Assembly: GCA_946410185.1 (NCBI GenBank)
Contig: CAMJZI010000003.1
Coordinates: 1 to 64,000 of the forward strand
Direction: 5' to 3'
DNA length: 64,000 nt
From: an uncultured Porphyromonadaceae bacterium
GTDB lineage: Bacteria; Bacteroidota; Bacteroidia; Bacteroidales; Muribaculaceae
Shown: one piece after another, positions 19,429 to 30,084 of the stretch
Layout: each line of letters begins with the position of its first letter
Position numbering within the stretch: position 1 is the stretch's first letter
Made by a program: the position numbers and the translations under genes
Notes under the pieces: generated by a model
The model's database searches: none
Told to the model about the DNA's origin: nothing
Seen by the model: only the letters and a program-made list of their open reading frames with translations

Positions 19429-20286
19429 TCAGTCAACCATCTGTAACGACTGGCCGCTGAACAGCAGGGCTAATATGATCATTCCCACAACGATGCGGTA
19501 CCAGCCAAAGGCTTTGAAGCCGTACTTGGTCAAGAAATTCACAAACCACTTCATGGCCAGCAGCGCGACGATAAAGGCAACCACACATCCCACAATCAGG
19601 ACGATGATGTTGTGGGCGGTTGCCCAGTCGGCATTTTCCTGGAACAAATCCACCAAGTCCAGCAAGGTGGCCCCTGCCATGGTGGGCACGGCCAGGAAGA
19701 ATGAAAACTCGGCGGCCTTGCGGCGCGTAAGCTTCTGTGACATACCACCCACGATGGTTGCCATGCTGCGGCTCACACCGGGAATCACCGAGATGCACTG
19801 GAACAGACCTATCTTGAAGGCCTTGGGCTCGTCCAACTCGACTGCCTCGCTGCCCTTGTTGAAGATGCGGTCGCAAAACAGCATGAACACGCCACCGGCA
19901 ACCAGCATGATGGCAACCACCATCACGCTATCGAGCAACCAGTCGAGCAAGCCCGATTTCTTAGCGGCAAGCCCGATGATGACAGCCGGTAACACGCCCA
20001 CCAGCAACAGCCAGTAAAAGTTCCACTTGTGCTTGAACTCTTGCCACGACGAGGCACCGGCGGGTGCCGGTGTGTGGTCAAGACGGAAGAATTGTTTCCA
20101 ATAAAGCACCACCACCGACAGGATGGCACCAAACTGGATGATGAATGTGAACGCATGCACAAACGGATCACCCTGAGCCACACCCAGCAGATTCTGGGCG
20201 ATAATCATGTGGCCGGTTGATGAGACAGGAAGAAACTCGGTGAGCCCTTCTACAATGGCTATAATGATTGCTTGCAGCAGATCCAT
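19429..20286 (-). CDS. uppP: Undecaprenyl-diphosphatase
   Basis: IIIAIVEGLTEFLPVSSTGHMI; SVIPGVSRSMATIVGGM. Confidence 0.96.
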   Translation of the reverse strand: MDLLQAIIIAIVEGLTEFLPVSSTGHMIIAQNLLGVAQGDPFVHAFTFIIQFGAILSVVVLYWKQFFRLDHTPAPAGASSWQEFKHKWNFYWLLLVGVLPAVIIGLAAKKSGLLDWLLDSVMVVAIMLVAGGVFMLFCDRIFNKGSEAVELDEPKAFKIGLFQCISVIPGVSRSMATIVGGMSQKLTRRKAAEFSFFLAVPTMAGATLLDLVDLFQENADWATAHNIIVLIVGCVVAFIVALLAMKWFVNFLTKYGFKAFGWYRIVVGMIILALLFSGQSLQMVD

Positions 20287-20291
20287 GCCTT

Positions 20292-20588
20292 TTATTCGTT
20301 ATCAGTATTATCGGTAGGGGTTTTGTCCTTCTTGCGATAAATGATGGCAAATGCCATGAGCACAAAGCCCAGAAAGGCGATAATCGGACCAGTAGTGATG
20401 CGGCTGCTCTCAAACAGCTTCTCATTGAACTTGTCGCCCACATTGGCGTCACCCGTCATGAGCCAGAATCCTATCACAATGAGCAACAGGCAGATAGCCA
20501 TAAGAATGAAGTTAATCTTGGTCAGCGGATAAGTCACTTTGTCCTTTGCCTTGTTCTCGACTTGAGTTTTCTTTTCTTGAGTTGCCAT
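20292..20588 (-). CDS. DUF3098 membrane protein
   Basis: 98 aa, two TM, INFILMAICLLLIVIGFWLMTG; immediately upstream of uppP. Confidence 0.85.
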   Translation of the reverse strand: MATQEKKTQVENKAKDKVTYPLTKINFILMAICLLLIVIGFWLMTGDANVGDKFNEKLFESSRITTGPIIAFLGFVLMAFAIIYRKKDKTPTDNTDNE

Positions 20589-20819
20589 TTATTTTTTCTT
20601 TAATTGTTCTGTTTCTAATCCTGGTTTTATTGTCGCGGATTTTAATCCGTAACAGCGCATAACTCCGCAATTTGCCGCAAAATTACTACATTCAGAGGCC
20701 TTTGTCAATACTTTTAACCCATTTTATGATTTCACGGGCCAGCCACATGCCCAATTATTGCATGCTTCCGGAGCGCTGTCCAAGCCGCTTTTTATTTACC
20801 AATACTCTATTTTTGAAAT

Positions 20820-21935
20820 TTAGGCTTCCTCAAAGGACTGGGCTACGAGTTTCAAGTTGTCGATGATGTCGATGTGCTGGGGGCACTGGGCCTCGCACTG
20901 GCCACACTCGACACACTCGCTCGCGCGGCCATGGCTCTTGGCCAACAAGCCATAGTAGAGCTTGCTGTTGCTGTGCTGCTCGGGAAACTGTTGCGTATTG
21001 TTGTACAGGTTGAAGTACTCGGGGATGGCAATCTGGCTGGGGCAGCCATCGGTGCAGTAGTGACAGGCGGTGCAGGGGATGGCGATAGCATCGCGGATGA
21101 CCGATGTGGCACGGGCGATGATGGCCTGCTCCTCGTCGTTAAGCGGTTGGAAATCCTGCATGTAACTTGTGTTGTCCTCGAGCTGATCCATGGTGCTCAT
21201 GCCACTGAGCACTGTGAGCACGTTAGGCAGCGAGGCACAATAGCGGATGGCCCACGATGCGGCACTGGCATCGGGGTTATACTCCTTGAACAAGCGGTCG
21301 ATTGCCTCGGGCACACGGGCCAGCGAACCGCCCTTGACTGGCTCCATCACGATGACAGGCTTGCCGTGCTGGACACACAGCTCGTAACAGGTGCGGGACT
21401 CGATAGCGGGGCTGTCCCAGTCCAGGTAGTTGATCTGCAACTGAACATATTCAGCCTCGGGGTGTTTGTCGAGGATTTCGGCCAGCAGGGCCGAGTCGTC
21501 ATGGAACGAGAAACCGATGTGGCGGATTCTGCCCTCATCGCGCTTGCGGGCGATAAACCCCCACCCGTTCATGCGCTCCATCACCTCGACGCGTTCACGG
21601 TTCAGGGCATGCAGCCAGTAGTAGTCGAAGTAGTCCACTCCGCAACGCTCCAACTGCTCGTTGAAAATGCGTTCCAGGTCGGCCTCCTCGTTGATGGCCC
21701 ACACGGGCATCTTGCTGGTCACTGTGAACGCCTCGCGGGGGTAACGCTTGACAACGGCCTCGCGCAGAGCCTCCTCGCTCTTGCCGCCATGGTAGGGATA
21801 GGCGGTGTCAAAATAGGTGAATCCGCGTTCCATATACAGGTCCACCATCTGCTTCACCTTCTCGATGTCGATACTCGTCTGATCGTCAGGATTGAGCAAC
21901 GGCAGACGCATCAGTCCAAATCCAAGCTTCCTCAT
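20820..21935 (-). CDS. Aldo/keto reductase with C-terminal Fe-S region
   Basis: GFGLMRLPLLNPDD; FDTAYPYHGGKSEEALREAV; CTACHYCTDGCP; CVECGQCEAQCPQHI. Confidence 0.93.
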   Translation of the reverse strand: MRKLGFGLMRLPLLNPDDQTSIDIEKVKQMVDLYMERGFTYFDTAYPYHGGKSEEALREAVVKRYPREAFTVTSKMPVWAINEEADLERIFNEQLERCGVDYFDYYWLHALNRERVEVMERMNGWGFIARKRDEGRIRHIGFSFHDDSALLAEILDKHPEAEYVQLQINYLDWDSPAIESRTCYELCVQHGKPVIVMEPVKGGSLARVPEAIDRLFKEYNPDASAASWAIRYCASLPNVLTVLSGMSTMDQLEDNTSYMQDFQPLNDEEQAIIARATSVIRDAIAIPCTACHYCTDGCPSQIAIPEYFNLYNNTQQFPEQHSNSKLYYGLLAKSHGRASECVECGQCEAQCPQHIDIIDNLKLVAQSFEEA

Positions 21936-21940
21936 GTCTT

Positions 21941-22963
21941 TTAATTCTTTATATTAAGTTGGGTAAACCGTTTCACGCCGCACAGGTAGTGGGCAGTGAT
22001 GATGTTCACGCGCTCCTCGGGCAACTGCTTCAAGAGGTTGACAGCAGGCTGTGAGGTGTAACGCGAGCGCATGCGCCTATAGTCGCGATGGGCCCGCAGA
22101 ATGGCCTTTGCATCGCCAAAGTGCAATTTGGCAATGGCCATACCCAAGGCCAATGTGTCCATCAGCCGGCGGATGAAGAGCATGCGTTTGCCCTCGTTGC
22201 GGGGCAGATTCTTGTGAAGCAGCAACAGGTTGTTGCGAAAGTTCAGATAAGTCTTGCGGGGATTACCCTGGGGCAAGCTGCCGCCACCCAGATGATAGAC
22301 ATGGCTCGACGGCACCATCATCAGGTCGCTTCCGGCCAGACGGATGCGCCAGCACAGGTCAATTTCCTCCATGTGAGCAAAAAAGTCCTTGTCCAGCCCG
22401 CCCACGTCTTGATACAGCTGGCTGCGCACCATCAGGCACGCGCCCGTTGCCCAGAAGACGCTCTTGGGTCCATCGTCATACTGGCCATGGTCGTCCTCGA
22501 CATACTCAAACACACGGCCACGGCAATAGGGATAGCCGTGACAGTCGATGTAGCCGCCAGCAGCACCGGCATACTCAAACATCTCCTTGCCATCCTCGCG
22601 GTCATGCAACAGTTTGGGCATCACGGCACCCACGCCGGGATTGGCCTCCATGTATTCCAGCAGGGGGTTAAGCCAGCCCTGAGGAGTGCGCACGTCGCTG
22701 TTCAGCAACACCGTGTAGGGGTACATCGTCTGCCCGATGGCCAGGTTATAGCCCTGGGCAAAGCCATGATTCTTGTCTAATTTCAATACTCTTATTTCCG
22801 GAAACTCTTCTCTGAGCAACTGCACGCTGTCATCGGTGCTGCCGTTGTCGGCGACTATGATGTCGGCAATAGCATCATCGGTGCCCGCAATCACTGTGGG
22901 CAGATATCGGCGCAGCAGCTTGGCACCGTTCCAGTTCAAGATGATGACTGCAACTTGTTTCAT
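21941..22963 (-). CDS. Family 2 glycosyltransferase
   Basis: VAVIILNWNGAKLLRRYLPTVI; IIVADNGSTDDSVQLL; NSDVRTPQGWL; ACLMVRSQLYQDVGGLDKDFFAHMEEIDLCWR. Confidence 0.93.
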   Translation of the reverse strand: MKQVAVIILNWNGAKLLRRYLPTVIAGTDDAIADIIVADNGSTDDSVQLLREEFPEIRVLKLDKNHGFAQGYNLAIGQTMYPYTVLLNSDVRTPQGWLNPLLEYMEANPGVGAVMPKLLHDREDGKEMFEYAGAAGGYIDCHGYPYCRGRVFEYVEDDHGQYDDGPKSVFWATGACLMVRSQLYQDVGGLDKDFFAHMEEIDLCWRIRLAGSDLMMVPSSHVYHLGGGSLPQGNPRKTYLNFRNNLLLLHKNLPRNEGKRMLFIRRLMDTLALGMAIAKLHFGDAKAILRAHRDYRRMRSRYTSQPAVNLLKQLPEERVNIITAHYLCGVKRFTQLNIKN

Positions 22964-22966
22964 GTA

Positions 22967-24289
22967 TTATAATATCGTATCGTTCATGACTTGGGCATCC
23001 ACACTCAGATCATCATTAACAAGGGTGAGTAACTTCACGTTCACTATCTGATTGGCAAGCCTCATGTCGGGCTCCACGTTCACACGGATGTAATTATCGG
23101 TGAAACCGTGCATCTTGCCCTTGCCGCGACCATGCTCGAGCAGCACGGGGCGCACCGTGCCCAGGTAACGCCGCGTGAAGTCGGCTTGTTTCTTGTCGCT
23201 CAAGGCAATCATGCGGGCCGCACGTTCCTGCTTGTCCTGCTGGGTGACAATATAGGGTATGCGCAGGGCCACGGTGCCGGGGCGCTCACTGTAGGGGAAC
23301 ACGTGCAGATGCTGCACATCCAGGCCGGCTATAAAGTCGTAACTGTCCTCAAACAGTTCAGGGGTCTCCCCCCTGGTACCCACCATCACATCCACCCCGA
23401 TGAAGCAATCGGGCATCAACGCACGGCAGCGCTGCACCTTGTCGGCAAACAATTGGCGGTCGTAGTGGCGCCGCATGAGCTTCAGGATGGGGTCGCTGCC
23501 ACTCTGCAGCGGGATGTGGAAGTGGGGCATGAAGGCCCGCGACTGGGCACACCAGTCAATGATGTCATCGGTCAACAGGTCGGGCTCTATCGATGATATG
23601 CGGTAACGCTCGATTCCCTCGATTTCATCGAGCGATTTGAGCAATTCCAGGAACTGCTCGCCCGTGTTCTTGCCAAAGTCGCCGATGTTCACTCCCGTGA
23701 TCACGATCTCCTTGCCCCCCTCGGCGGCCACCCCACGGGCCTGCTCCACAAGCTGGGCGATGGTACCGCTGCGGCTGCGCCCACGTGCGGCGGGAATGGT
23801 GCAGTAGCTGCACCAGTAGTCGCAACCATCCTGCACCTTGAGCCAGTAGCGGGTGCGGTCGCCGCGGTCACACGAGGGCGAAAAGGAGCGGATGTCGAGC
23901 GACGGCGTGACTGCCAGCCGCTGCTGCTTGTCCTCAAACCATTGCATGACATACTGGGCGATTTGGGCCTTGTGCTCACTTCCCAGCACGATGTCCACGC
24001 CGGGAATCTCGGCAATTTCCTTGCCCTTGAGCTGGGCATAACATCCCGTGACCACCATCAGTGCGCCCGGATATTGGCGGATGAGGTGGCGGATGTGCTG
24101 ACGACACTTGCTGTCGGCCAGAGCGGTCACGCTGCACGTGTTGACCACGCACACGTCGGGGACTTCGCCCTTGGCCACAGGCGTAATGCCCACCTCGGCC
24201 AGCAGCGACTGCATGGTGGCGGTCTCCGAGAAATTGAGTTTACAGCCCAGTGTCTCGAGTTTTACCTTGTGATGAGTGGCAGGAGTCAT
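22967..24289 (-). CDS. mtaB: tRNA t6A37 methylthiotransferase
   Basis: LETLGCKLNFSETATM; VNTCSVTALADSKCRQ; QDGCDYWCSYCTIPAARGRSRS radical SAM motif. Confidence 0.94.
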   Translation of the reverse strand: MTPATHHKVKLETLGCKLNFSETATMQSLLAEVGITPVAKGEVPDVCVVNTCSVTALADSKCRQHIRHLIRQYPGALMVVTGCYAQLKGKEIAEIPGVDIVLGSEHKAQIAQYVMQWFEDKQQRLAVTPSLDIRSFSPSCDRGDRTRYWLKVQDGCDYWCSYCTIPAARGRSRSGTIAQLVEQARGVAAEGGKEIVITGVNIGDFGKNTGEQFLELLKSLDEIEGIERYRISSIEPDLLTDDIIDWCAQSRAFMPHFHIPLQSGSDPILKLMRRHYDRQLFADKVQRCRALMPDCFIGVDVMVGTRGETPELFEDSYDFIAGLDVQHLHVFPYSERPGTVALRIPYIVTQQDKQERAARMIALSDKKQADFTRRYLGTVRPVLLEHGRGKGKMHGFTDNYIRVNVEPDMRLANQIVNVKLLTLVNDDLSVDAQVMNDTIL

Positions 24290-24344
24290 TGTCTCTTGGT
24301 TGAACGGAAAGGAGGGATATCACGGATATTACGGATGGTGGCTT

Positions 24345-26750
24345 TTACCTCTTGCTGCGGCTGCGGGGCTTGCCTGAGCGGCCGGCTTTGCGGCCGGGTC
24401 GGCCCGCCTTGCTTTCACGAGCCTCACGAGCCTGGCGGCGGGTGCTGTTGCCGCGGGCGCCGCGTTGCTGGCGGCGCGATGCGCTACCGCCCTCGTACTG
24501 CATGCGCTGGCGCTCGCCACGCGACAAGCGGCCGCTGGTGCTGCGGCTGTTCTGTTCGGTGATGGGTTCGCGGTCGATGCGATGGCTGTTGGCTGGGTTC
24601 TCCTTGTCCACCAGGACAAAGTCGAGCTGCTTCTTGATCAAGTCGGCACGCGCCACCTGAATGGTGATGGGATCGCCCAAGCTGTAGACCTTGCCCCGAC
24701 GGCATCCTCGGATGCAATAATTCTTCTCATCAAACTCGTAGAAGTCATCATCCAGACCGCGGATGCCCACCAGACCTTCGCAATGGGTCTCGTCGAGTTC
24801 AACATACAGGCCCCACTCGGTCACACCCGAGACATGGCCCGTGAACACACCCCCCAGACGCTGGCCCATGAACTCCACCTCCTTGTACTTGATGGAGGCC
24901 CGCTCGGCATTGGCGGCGAGCTGCTCCTGGGCGCTCATGTGCTTGCACTGGTCCTCGAGCTTGACGGGATCCACACTCTTCTCGCCAGCGGCATACTTGT
25001 CGAGCAGGCGGTGCACCGTCAGGTCGGGATAGCGACGGATGGGCGATGTGAAGTGGGTATAGTAATCAAAGGCCAAACCGTAGTGGCCAATGTTGGTAGC
25101 GCTATAGATAGCCTTGGCCATCGAGCGGATGGCAAGGATGGCGAGCATTTCCTCCTCGGGTTTGCCCTTGGCCTGCTCGAGCATCTTGTTGATCGACTTG
25201 TTGATGTCGCGACCAGACCCCTTGGTGCGAACCTTGTAGCCGAAGTGGGCCGCGATGTCGGCAAAGTTCTGCAGCTTGTCCAGGTCGGGCTGGTCGTGTA
25301 CACGGTAAACAAAGGCCTTGGCAGTCTTGTTCTTAGCCACCTTGCCGATGTGCTCGGCCACCTTGCAGTTGGCCAGCAACATGAACTCCTCGATGAGCTT
25401 GTTGGCATCCTGGGCTTCATGCACATGCACGGCAACGGGCTTGCCCGTCTCGTCGATATCAAACTTGATCTCCTCGCGGTTGAAGGACACCGAGCCGCCC
25501 TCTTCAAAGCGACGCTTTCTTAGCTGCTTGGCCATCTCGTTGAGCACGGCGAGTTCGTCGGCCAGGTCGCCCTTGCCCGTCTCCAGGATGTGCTGTGCCT
25601 CCTCGTAGGAGAAACGCCTGTTGCTGCGGGTAACGGTGTGACAAATCTTGTATTTCTTCACCTTGGCCTCGGCATCCATTTCCATCACCACCGAGTGGGT
25701 GAGTTTATCCTCGTCGGGACGCAGCGAGCAGATGTTATTACACAACTTCTCGGGCAGCATGGGGATGGTCCGGTCCACCAGATAGACCGACGTTGCCCGC
25801 TCATAGGCCTCCTTGTCAATGACGGAACCTGGTGTCACATAATGGCTCACGTCGGCAATATGGACACCTATTTCCCAGTTGCCGTTCTTGAGTCTTTCAA
25901 TCGACAGGGCGTCGTCAAAGTCCTTGGCGTCGGCCGGGTCGATGGTAAACGTGGTCACATCGCGCATGTCGCGGCGGCGGGCCACCTCCTCGGGGGTGAT
26001 GCCGGCATCAAGTGCCTCGGCGGCCTCGGTCACATTCTCGGGATACTTGTAGGGTAAGCCAAACTCGGCCAGGATAGCATGGATCTCGGCATTGTTCTCG
26101 CCAGCAACGCCCAGCACGTCAACCACCTCGCCGATGGGCGAATTGGCATCCTCGGGCCAATCGACAATCTTAACAACCACCTTGTCGCCGGTCTTGCCGC
26201 CAGCGAGCTTGTCCAGCGGGATGAAGATATCGGTCGCCAGGAACTTGCTGTCGGTAGCCAGCTGGGCGAAGTACTTGAGCACCTGCAGCGTGCCAACAAA
26301 CACCTGATCCTTGCGCTCAAGGATTTTCACCACCTCGGCCTCAGGCTCGAGACCATGGCGCGCAGCCCTGATGTGCACCAGCACGCGGTCTCCATTCAAG
26401 GCATGCATCGAGTTGCGCTCAGCCACCATGATGGGCTCGCCATCGTCGCTGGCGGTGTCCACGCTGTTCTTGCCATTGCTGCGGCGGATGAAGATGCCCT
26501 CGGCCACCGATGACCGATTTGCCGCCTTGTAGCTGCCGGCACCCACCTGAACAAGGAAGCCGTCCACGGCCAGTTGCTCTAGAATCTCGACAATGAGGGT
26601 GCGGCGCTTGGGTGTATTGGCACCCACTGCTGCCGAAACCTGCTTGTAATTGAACGACGCCTCGCCCTGCTCGTTAAAGAAGCCGATGACCCTGTCGTGA
26701 TAATCACGACGCTCCTGCTTCAACGATTGTAATCCACTTTTTTTTGCCAT
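24345..26750 (-). CDS. rnr: Ribonuclease R
   Basis: RDVTTFTIDPADAKDFDDALS; HFTSPIRRYPDLTVHRLL; S1 domain; basic R/G/S-rich tail. Confidence 0.96.
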   Translation of the reverse strand: MAKKSGLQSLKQERRDYHDRVIGFFNEQGEASFNYKQVSAAVGANTPKRRTLIVEILEQLAVDGFLVQVGAGSYKAANRSSVAEGIFIRRSNGKNSVDTASDDGEPIMVAERNSMHALNGDRVLVHIRAARHGLEPEAEVVKILERKDQVFVGTLQVLKYFAQLATDSKFLATDIFIPLDKLAGGKTGDKVVVKIVDWPEDANSPIGEVVDVLGVAGENNAEIHAILAEFGLPYKYPENVTEAAEALDAGITPEEVARRRDMRDVTTFTIDPADAKDFDDALSIERLKNGNWEIGVHIADVSHYVTPGSVIDKEAYERATSVYLVDRTIPMLPEKLCNNICSLRPDEDKLTHSVVMEMDAEAKVKKYKICHTVTRSNRRFSYEEAQHILETGKGDLADELAVLNEMAKQLRKRRFEEGGSVSFNREEIKFDIDETGKPVAVHVHEAQDANKLIEEFMLLANCKVAEHIGKVAKNKTAKAFVYRVHDQPDLDKLQNFADIAAHFGYKVRTKGSGRDINKSINKMLEQAKGKPEEEMLAILAIRSMAKAIYSATNIGHYGLAFDYYTHFTSPIRRYPDLTVHRLLDKYAAGEKSVDPVKLEDQCKHMSAQEQLAANAERASIKYKEVEFMGQRLGGVFTGHVSGVTEWGLYVELDETHCEGLVGIRGLDDDFYEFDEKNYCIRGCRRGKVYSLGDPITIQVARADLIKKQLDFVLVDKENPANSHRIDREPITEQNSRSTSGRLSRGERQRMQYEGGSASRRQQRGARGNSTRRQAREARESKAGRPGRKAGRSGKPRSRSKR

Positions 26751-27035
26751 ATTTTGTACTATTGGTATTCTGTTTTCATTATGATAATCCTACAAAGATA
26801 ATGATTTTTATTGACAAAGCCCGCACATTCTCCCTCTTTTCACTATTTTTTAGCAAAACGTGGCGGCAACACAGCACCATTCTTGCCCGGACAGCAGCAT
26901 GCACGCCCCAAATCAAGCAGCCGCGACAGACCGTAACATAAACTTAAAACGACAAACTTTTAGCGCCATTCAACAGAGCTTTCAAACTTTTTTCTTAATT
27001 TTGCAGCCAACTTTACTCTGAACAAAACATTGGCA

Positions 27036-28544
27036 ATGGATTTCAAAGGTATGCACAAAACCACAATATATACTCTTGTAGCGGCTTTCATGCTCGCTTT
27101 GCTGCCCCTTGCAGGGTGGTCAGCACCCCAGAATATCGACATCACCAAACCCACCCGCGAGCGCGTCAAGAAGGACAACAAGAATAAAAAAACCAACACC
27201 AGCGACAAAAAGGACAAAGACAATAATACCCAAGAAAAAAAGGCTCCCGAAAAGAAGGTAGAGAAGCCTGTCGAGAAAAAAACTCCCGAAAAGCCTGCCG
27301 AAAAGAAGGACGTAGCCAACAACCCATCACCCGCCAAGCAGGATGCCGCCACTCCCAAACCCGACACCGCGGCCAAGCCTGCCGAGCCCAAGCCTAAAGT
27401 AAGGCAGACGCTCGACCCCGCCAAGGTGCAATTTGACGGCATCGACGTGTCCAAGCACCAGGGAACCATCAACTGGGGTGAACTCAACAATCACTCCAAG
27501 ATCAAGTTTGTGTACATCAAGGCTACCGAAGGCAGCGATTACGTTGACCCCAGATACAGTGAAAACATCCACAATGCCCGCAAGCATGGATTTAAAGTGG
27601 GCAGCTACCATTTCCTGTCAACCAAGAGCAGTGCGACCACCCAGTTCCAGAACTTCATCCGCAATGCCAAGCGTGAAGATCAGGACCTGATTCCCGTCAT
27701 CGACGTGGAGAAGCTCAAGCCATGGACACCCCAGCAACTGCGCGACAGCCTCAAGGTGTTTGCCGACCTGCTCGAAGACTACTACGGCTGCAAGCCTCTG
27801 ATATATACCAGCGAAAAATTCTTCACGACAAATCTGGGAAGGGCCTTTGCCGACTACCCCTTGTTTATCGCCAAGTATAACACCACCCAGCCCAACATCG
27901 GCTACAAGTGGATTATCTGGCAGTTTGCCGACAATGGCGTCTTTAAACCTGCCGTGAAAGGCAACTACGGCGAGGTGGACCTGAGCCGATTCAACAAGGG
28001 ATGCACAATCAACGACATCATCTACAAACCCTCCAAGTCGAAGCCCAAAAACAGCGTGCGCGAAGCTGTGGACCACAAGGACAAACCCGATGTGGTGAAT
28101 ATGGAGCAAACCAAGCACAAGGAGGCTCCCAAGATGTCCAAGAAACAGCAAGAAGAAGCCAAAAAGCAGGCCGAGAAAGACAAGAAGGCTAAGGAACGCA
28201 GCAAAAAGATAGCCGAAGACGAAAAGAAGAAGAAAGCCGAGGAAGAGAAAAAAGCCCACGAAAGGGAAGAGAGGCTGAAAAAAGAGAAAGAGCGCCAGCA
28301 GGCCCGTGAAGCAGCAGCCAAAAAGGAAGCCGATGAAAAGGCTAAACGAAAGGCGGCCGCACAAAAAGCCCGTGCCGAAAAGGCTAAACAACAAAGCGCC
28401 AACAAGCAGTCAAAGGGCAACAAATCGGCCAGCCTGCTGCAGACATCGGCCTCGAAATTGTCACAATCGCAACGCAACGACAGCATACGCGCGGCTAAAC
28501 TCAAGGGCCGCAAGACCAACAAGAGTTCGGCTGACAACGATTGA
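27036..28544 (+). CDS. Secreted GH25 (lysozyme-like) protein flanked by long Lys-rich low-complexity regions
   Basis: FDGIDVSKHQGTINWGEL; FVYIKATEGSDYVDPRY; IPVIDVE; IWQFADNG; N-terminal KKxEK-rich and C-terminal KKAEEEKKA-rich segments. Confidence 0.9.
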   Translation: MDFKGMHKTTIYTLVAAFMLALLPLAGWSAPQNIDITKPTRERVKKDNKNKKTNTSDKKDKDNNTQEKKAPEKKVEKPVEKKTPEKPAEKKDVANNPSPAKQDAATPKPDTAAKPAEPKPKVRQTLDPAKVQFDGIDVSKHQGTINWGELNNHSKIKFVYIKATEGSDYVDPRYSENIHNARKHGFKVGSYHFLSTKSSATTQFQNFIRNAKREDQDLIPVIDVEKLKPWTPQQLRDSLKVFADLLEDYYGCKPLIYTSEKFFTTNLGRAFADYPLFIAKYNTTQPNIGYKWIIWQFADNGVFKPAVKGNYGEVDLSRFNKGCTINDIIYKPSKSKPKNSVREAVDHKDKPDVVNMEQTKHKEAPKMSKKQQEEAKKQAEKDKKAKERSKKIAEDEKKKKAEEEKKAHEREERLKKEKERQQAREAAAKKEADEKAKRKAAAQKARAEKAKQQSANKQSKGNKSASLLQTSASKLSQSQRNDSIRAAKLKGRKTNKSSADND

Positions 28545-28636
28545 CCACACCTCGCCACACGCGCGGTGTCCATCCAGTGGCGGCTAAACGCCCAAACGAC
28601 AATATAACAACCACCACACCGTCCCTATCAGCAACG

Positions 28637-29386
28637 ATGACCCGGCCGAAGAAACACAACAGCATCACAAGGCAGCTACTGGCTACAATCCTGGTAGTGA
28701 CATTGGCATTGCTGTGTTCTTGCAAGGGACCGGCCAATAAGGGCAACGACAAACCCAAGGTGCCCAACCGCAACCAGCAAGCCAAGTATGACGGCATCGA
28801 CATTTCCAGCCATCAGGGCTACATCGACTGGGCCAAGGTGAGCAGTGACAAGGACATCCGCTTTGTCTATATCAAGGCAACCGAGGGAGCGACCTACCGC
28901 TCGGCACATTATGCCCACAACATCACCCAGGCCCGGCGCTACGGACTGCTGGTGGGCAGCTACCACTACCTGACGTCCACCTCGTCAATCGACGATCAAT
29001 TTGAAAACTTCTCCAAGTATGCGTTAAAGTCGGTTCAAGACCTGATTCCCATGCTCGACGTGGAAGTGCGCGGCAACTGGTCTCGCAGCCAGCTCATCGA
29101 CAGCGTGGACAAGTTCTGCGAGCTGGCCGAGAGGCATTACGGCGTGCAACCCATGATTTACAGTACCATGGGATTCTATAACAAGAATCTCACACCTCAT
29201 TTCAATCATCACCGCCTGTACATCGGGCGCTATTCCAACTCCGAGCCCGAAATCAACTGGGAAGGCGAGTACACCATCTGGCAGTATACCGAGACCGGCA
29301 TCATTCCCGGCATCGACACCTATGTGGACCTGTGCCGCTACCGCAAGGATGGCTGGCTCGACGAGATTCTGCTTCCCAGGGAATAA
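28637..29386 (+). CDS. GH25 lysozyme-like lipoprotein (paralog of the preceding gene)
   Basis: Lipobox ...LALLCSCKG; YDGIDISSHQGYIDWAKV; FVYIKATEGATYRSAHY; IPMLDVEVRGNW. Confidence 0.9.
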   Translation: MTRPKKHNSITRQLLATILVVTLALLCSCKGPANKGNDKPKVPNRNQQAKYDGIDISSHQGYIDWAKVSSDKDIRFVYIKATEGATYRSAHYAHNITQARRYGLLVGSYHYLTSTSSIDDQFENFSKYALKSVQDLIPMLDVEVRGNWSRSQLIDSVDKFCELAERHYGVQPMIYSTMGFYNKNLTPHFNHHRLYIGRYSNSEPEINWEGEYTIWQYTETGIIPGIDTYVDLCRYRKDGWLDEILLPRE

Positions 29387-29498
29387 TGACAACACCCCTC
29401 AATTCATCACTTCACGATGGATTCACTGGTGGCACATGCCGCCACAATCATAAAAAACCATTATCTTTGCAACAAAACAATTATTTATTGACTGAATC

Positions 29499-30083
29499 AT
29501 GACGATTGTCGATGCCATTATCATCCTGATAGTCCTCGGTGGCCTCGTACTGGGCTACCGCAAGGGTCTCATCGGACAGTTATCCTCACTCTTCTCGTGG
29601 ATTGTCGCCATCGTGCTTTGCTACAAGGGCGGCGATCTGGCCCAGAGCGTGTTTCTATCGGTCGTCCCCAGTGCCGCCGAGTGGCCCCTGTCAAGCATCA
29701 CGGTCAAGACGGTGTCGCTGGCCTTTGCTTTCCTCATTGTGATGCTGGTCATCAGGCTGGTGATGCGCCTTTTCAAGGGCGCTCTCGACAGCATTCATCT
29801 GGGATTCATCGACAAGGCCGGCGGTTCGTTGTTGTTCATGTTCAAGTACGCCTTCATGTTGAGTATCGCGCTGAACCTGCTGTATGCGTTCAACCCCGAT
29901 TTGGAAACCTTTGGCACCAGGCACATGATGAACAACAAGCCCTATGAGTTCACTCTGGACCTGATGCCACACGTGCTGGGCAGCGAGCAAATGCCCAGCG
30001 ACTCCCTGAAGTTATATCGCGACCTCATCGAGCCGGTGCCTATCGACACCGCCGGTTTCGAGACATCAACCGACATCAACTGA
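29499..30083 (+). CDS. CvpA family protein
   Basis: DAIIILIVLGGLVLGYRKGLIGQLSSLFSWIVAIVLCYKGG. Confidence 0.88.
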   Translation: MTIVDAIIILIVLGGLVLGYRKGLIGQLSSLFSWIVAIVLCYKGGDLAQSVFLSVVPSAAEWPLSSITVKTVSLAFAFLIVMLVIRLVMRLFKGALDSIHLGFIDKAGGSLLFMFKYAFMLSIALNLLYAFNPDLETFGTRHMMNNKPYEFTLDLMPHVLGSEQMPSDSLKLYRDLIEPVPIDTAGFETSTDIN

Positions 30084-30084
30084 T

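Noticed and set aside
24345-24600. Arg/Gly/Ser-rich tail of RNase R as a novel domain
   Set aside because: Basic low-complexity C-termini are common in RNase R and need no special explanation.
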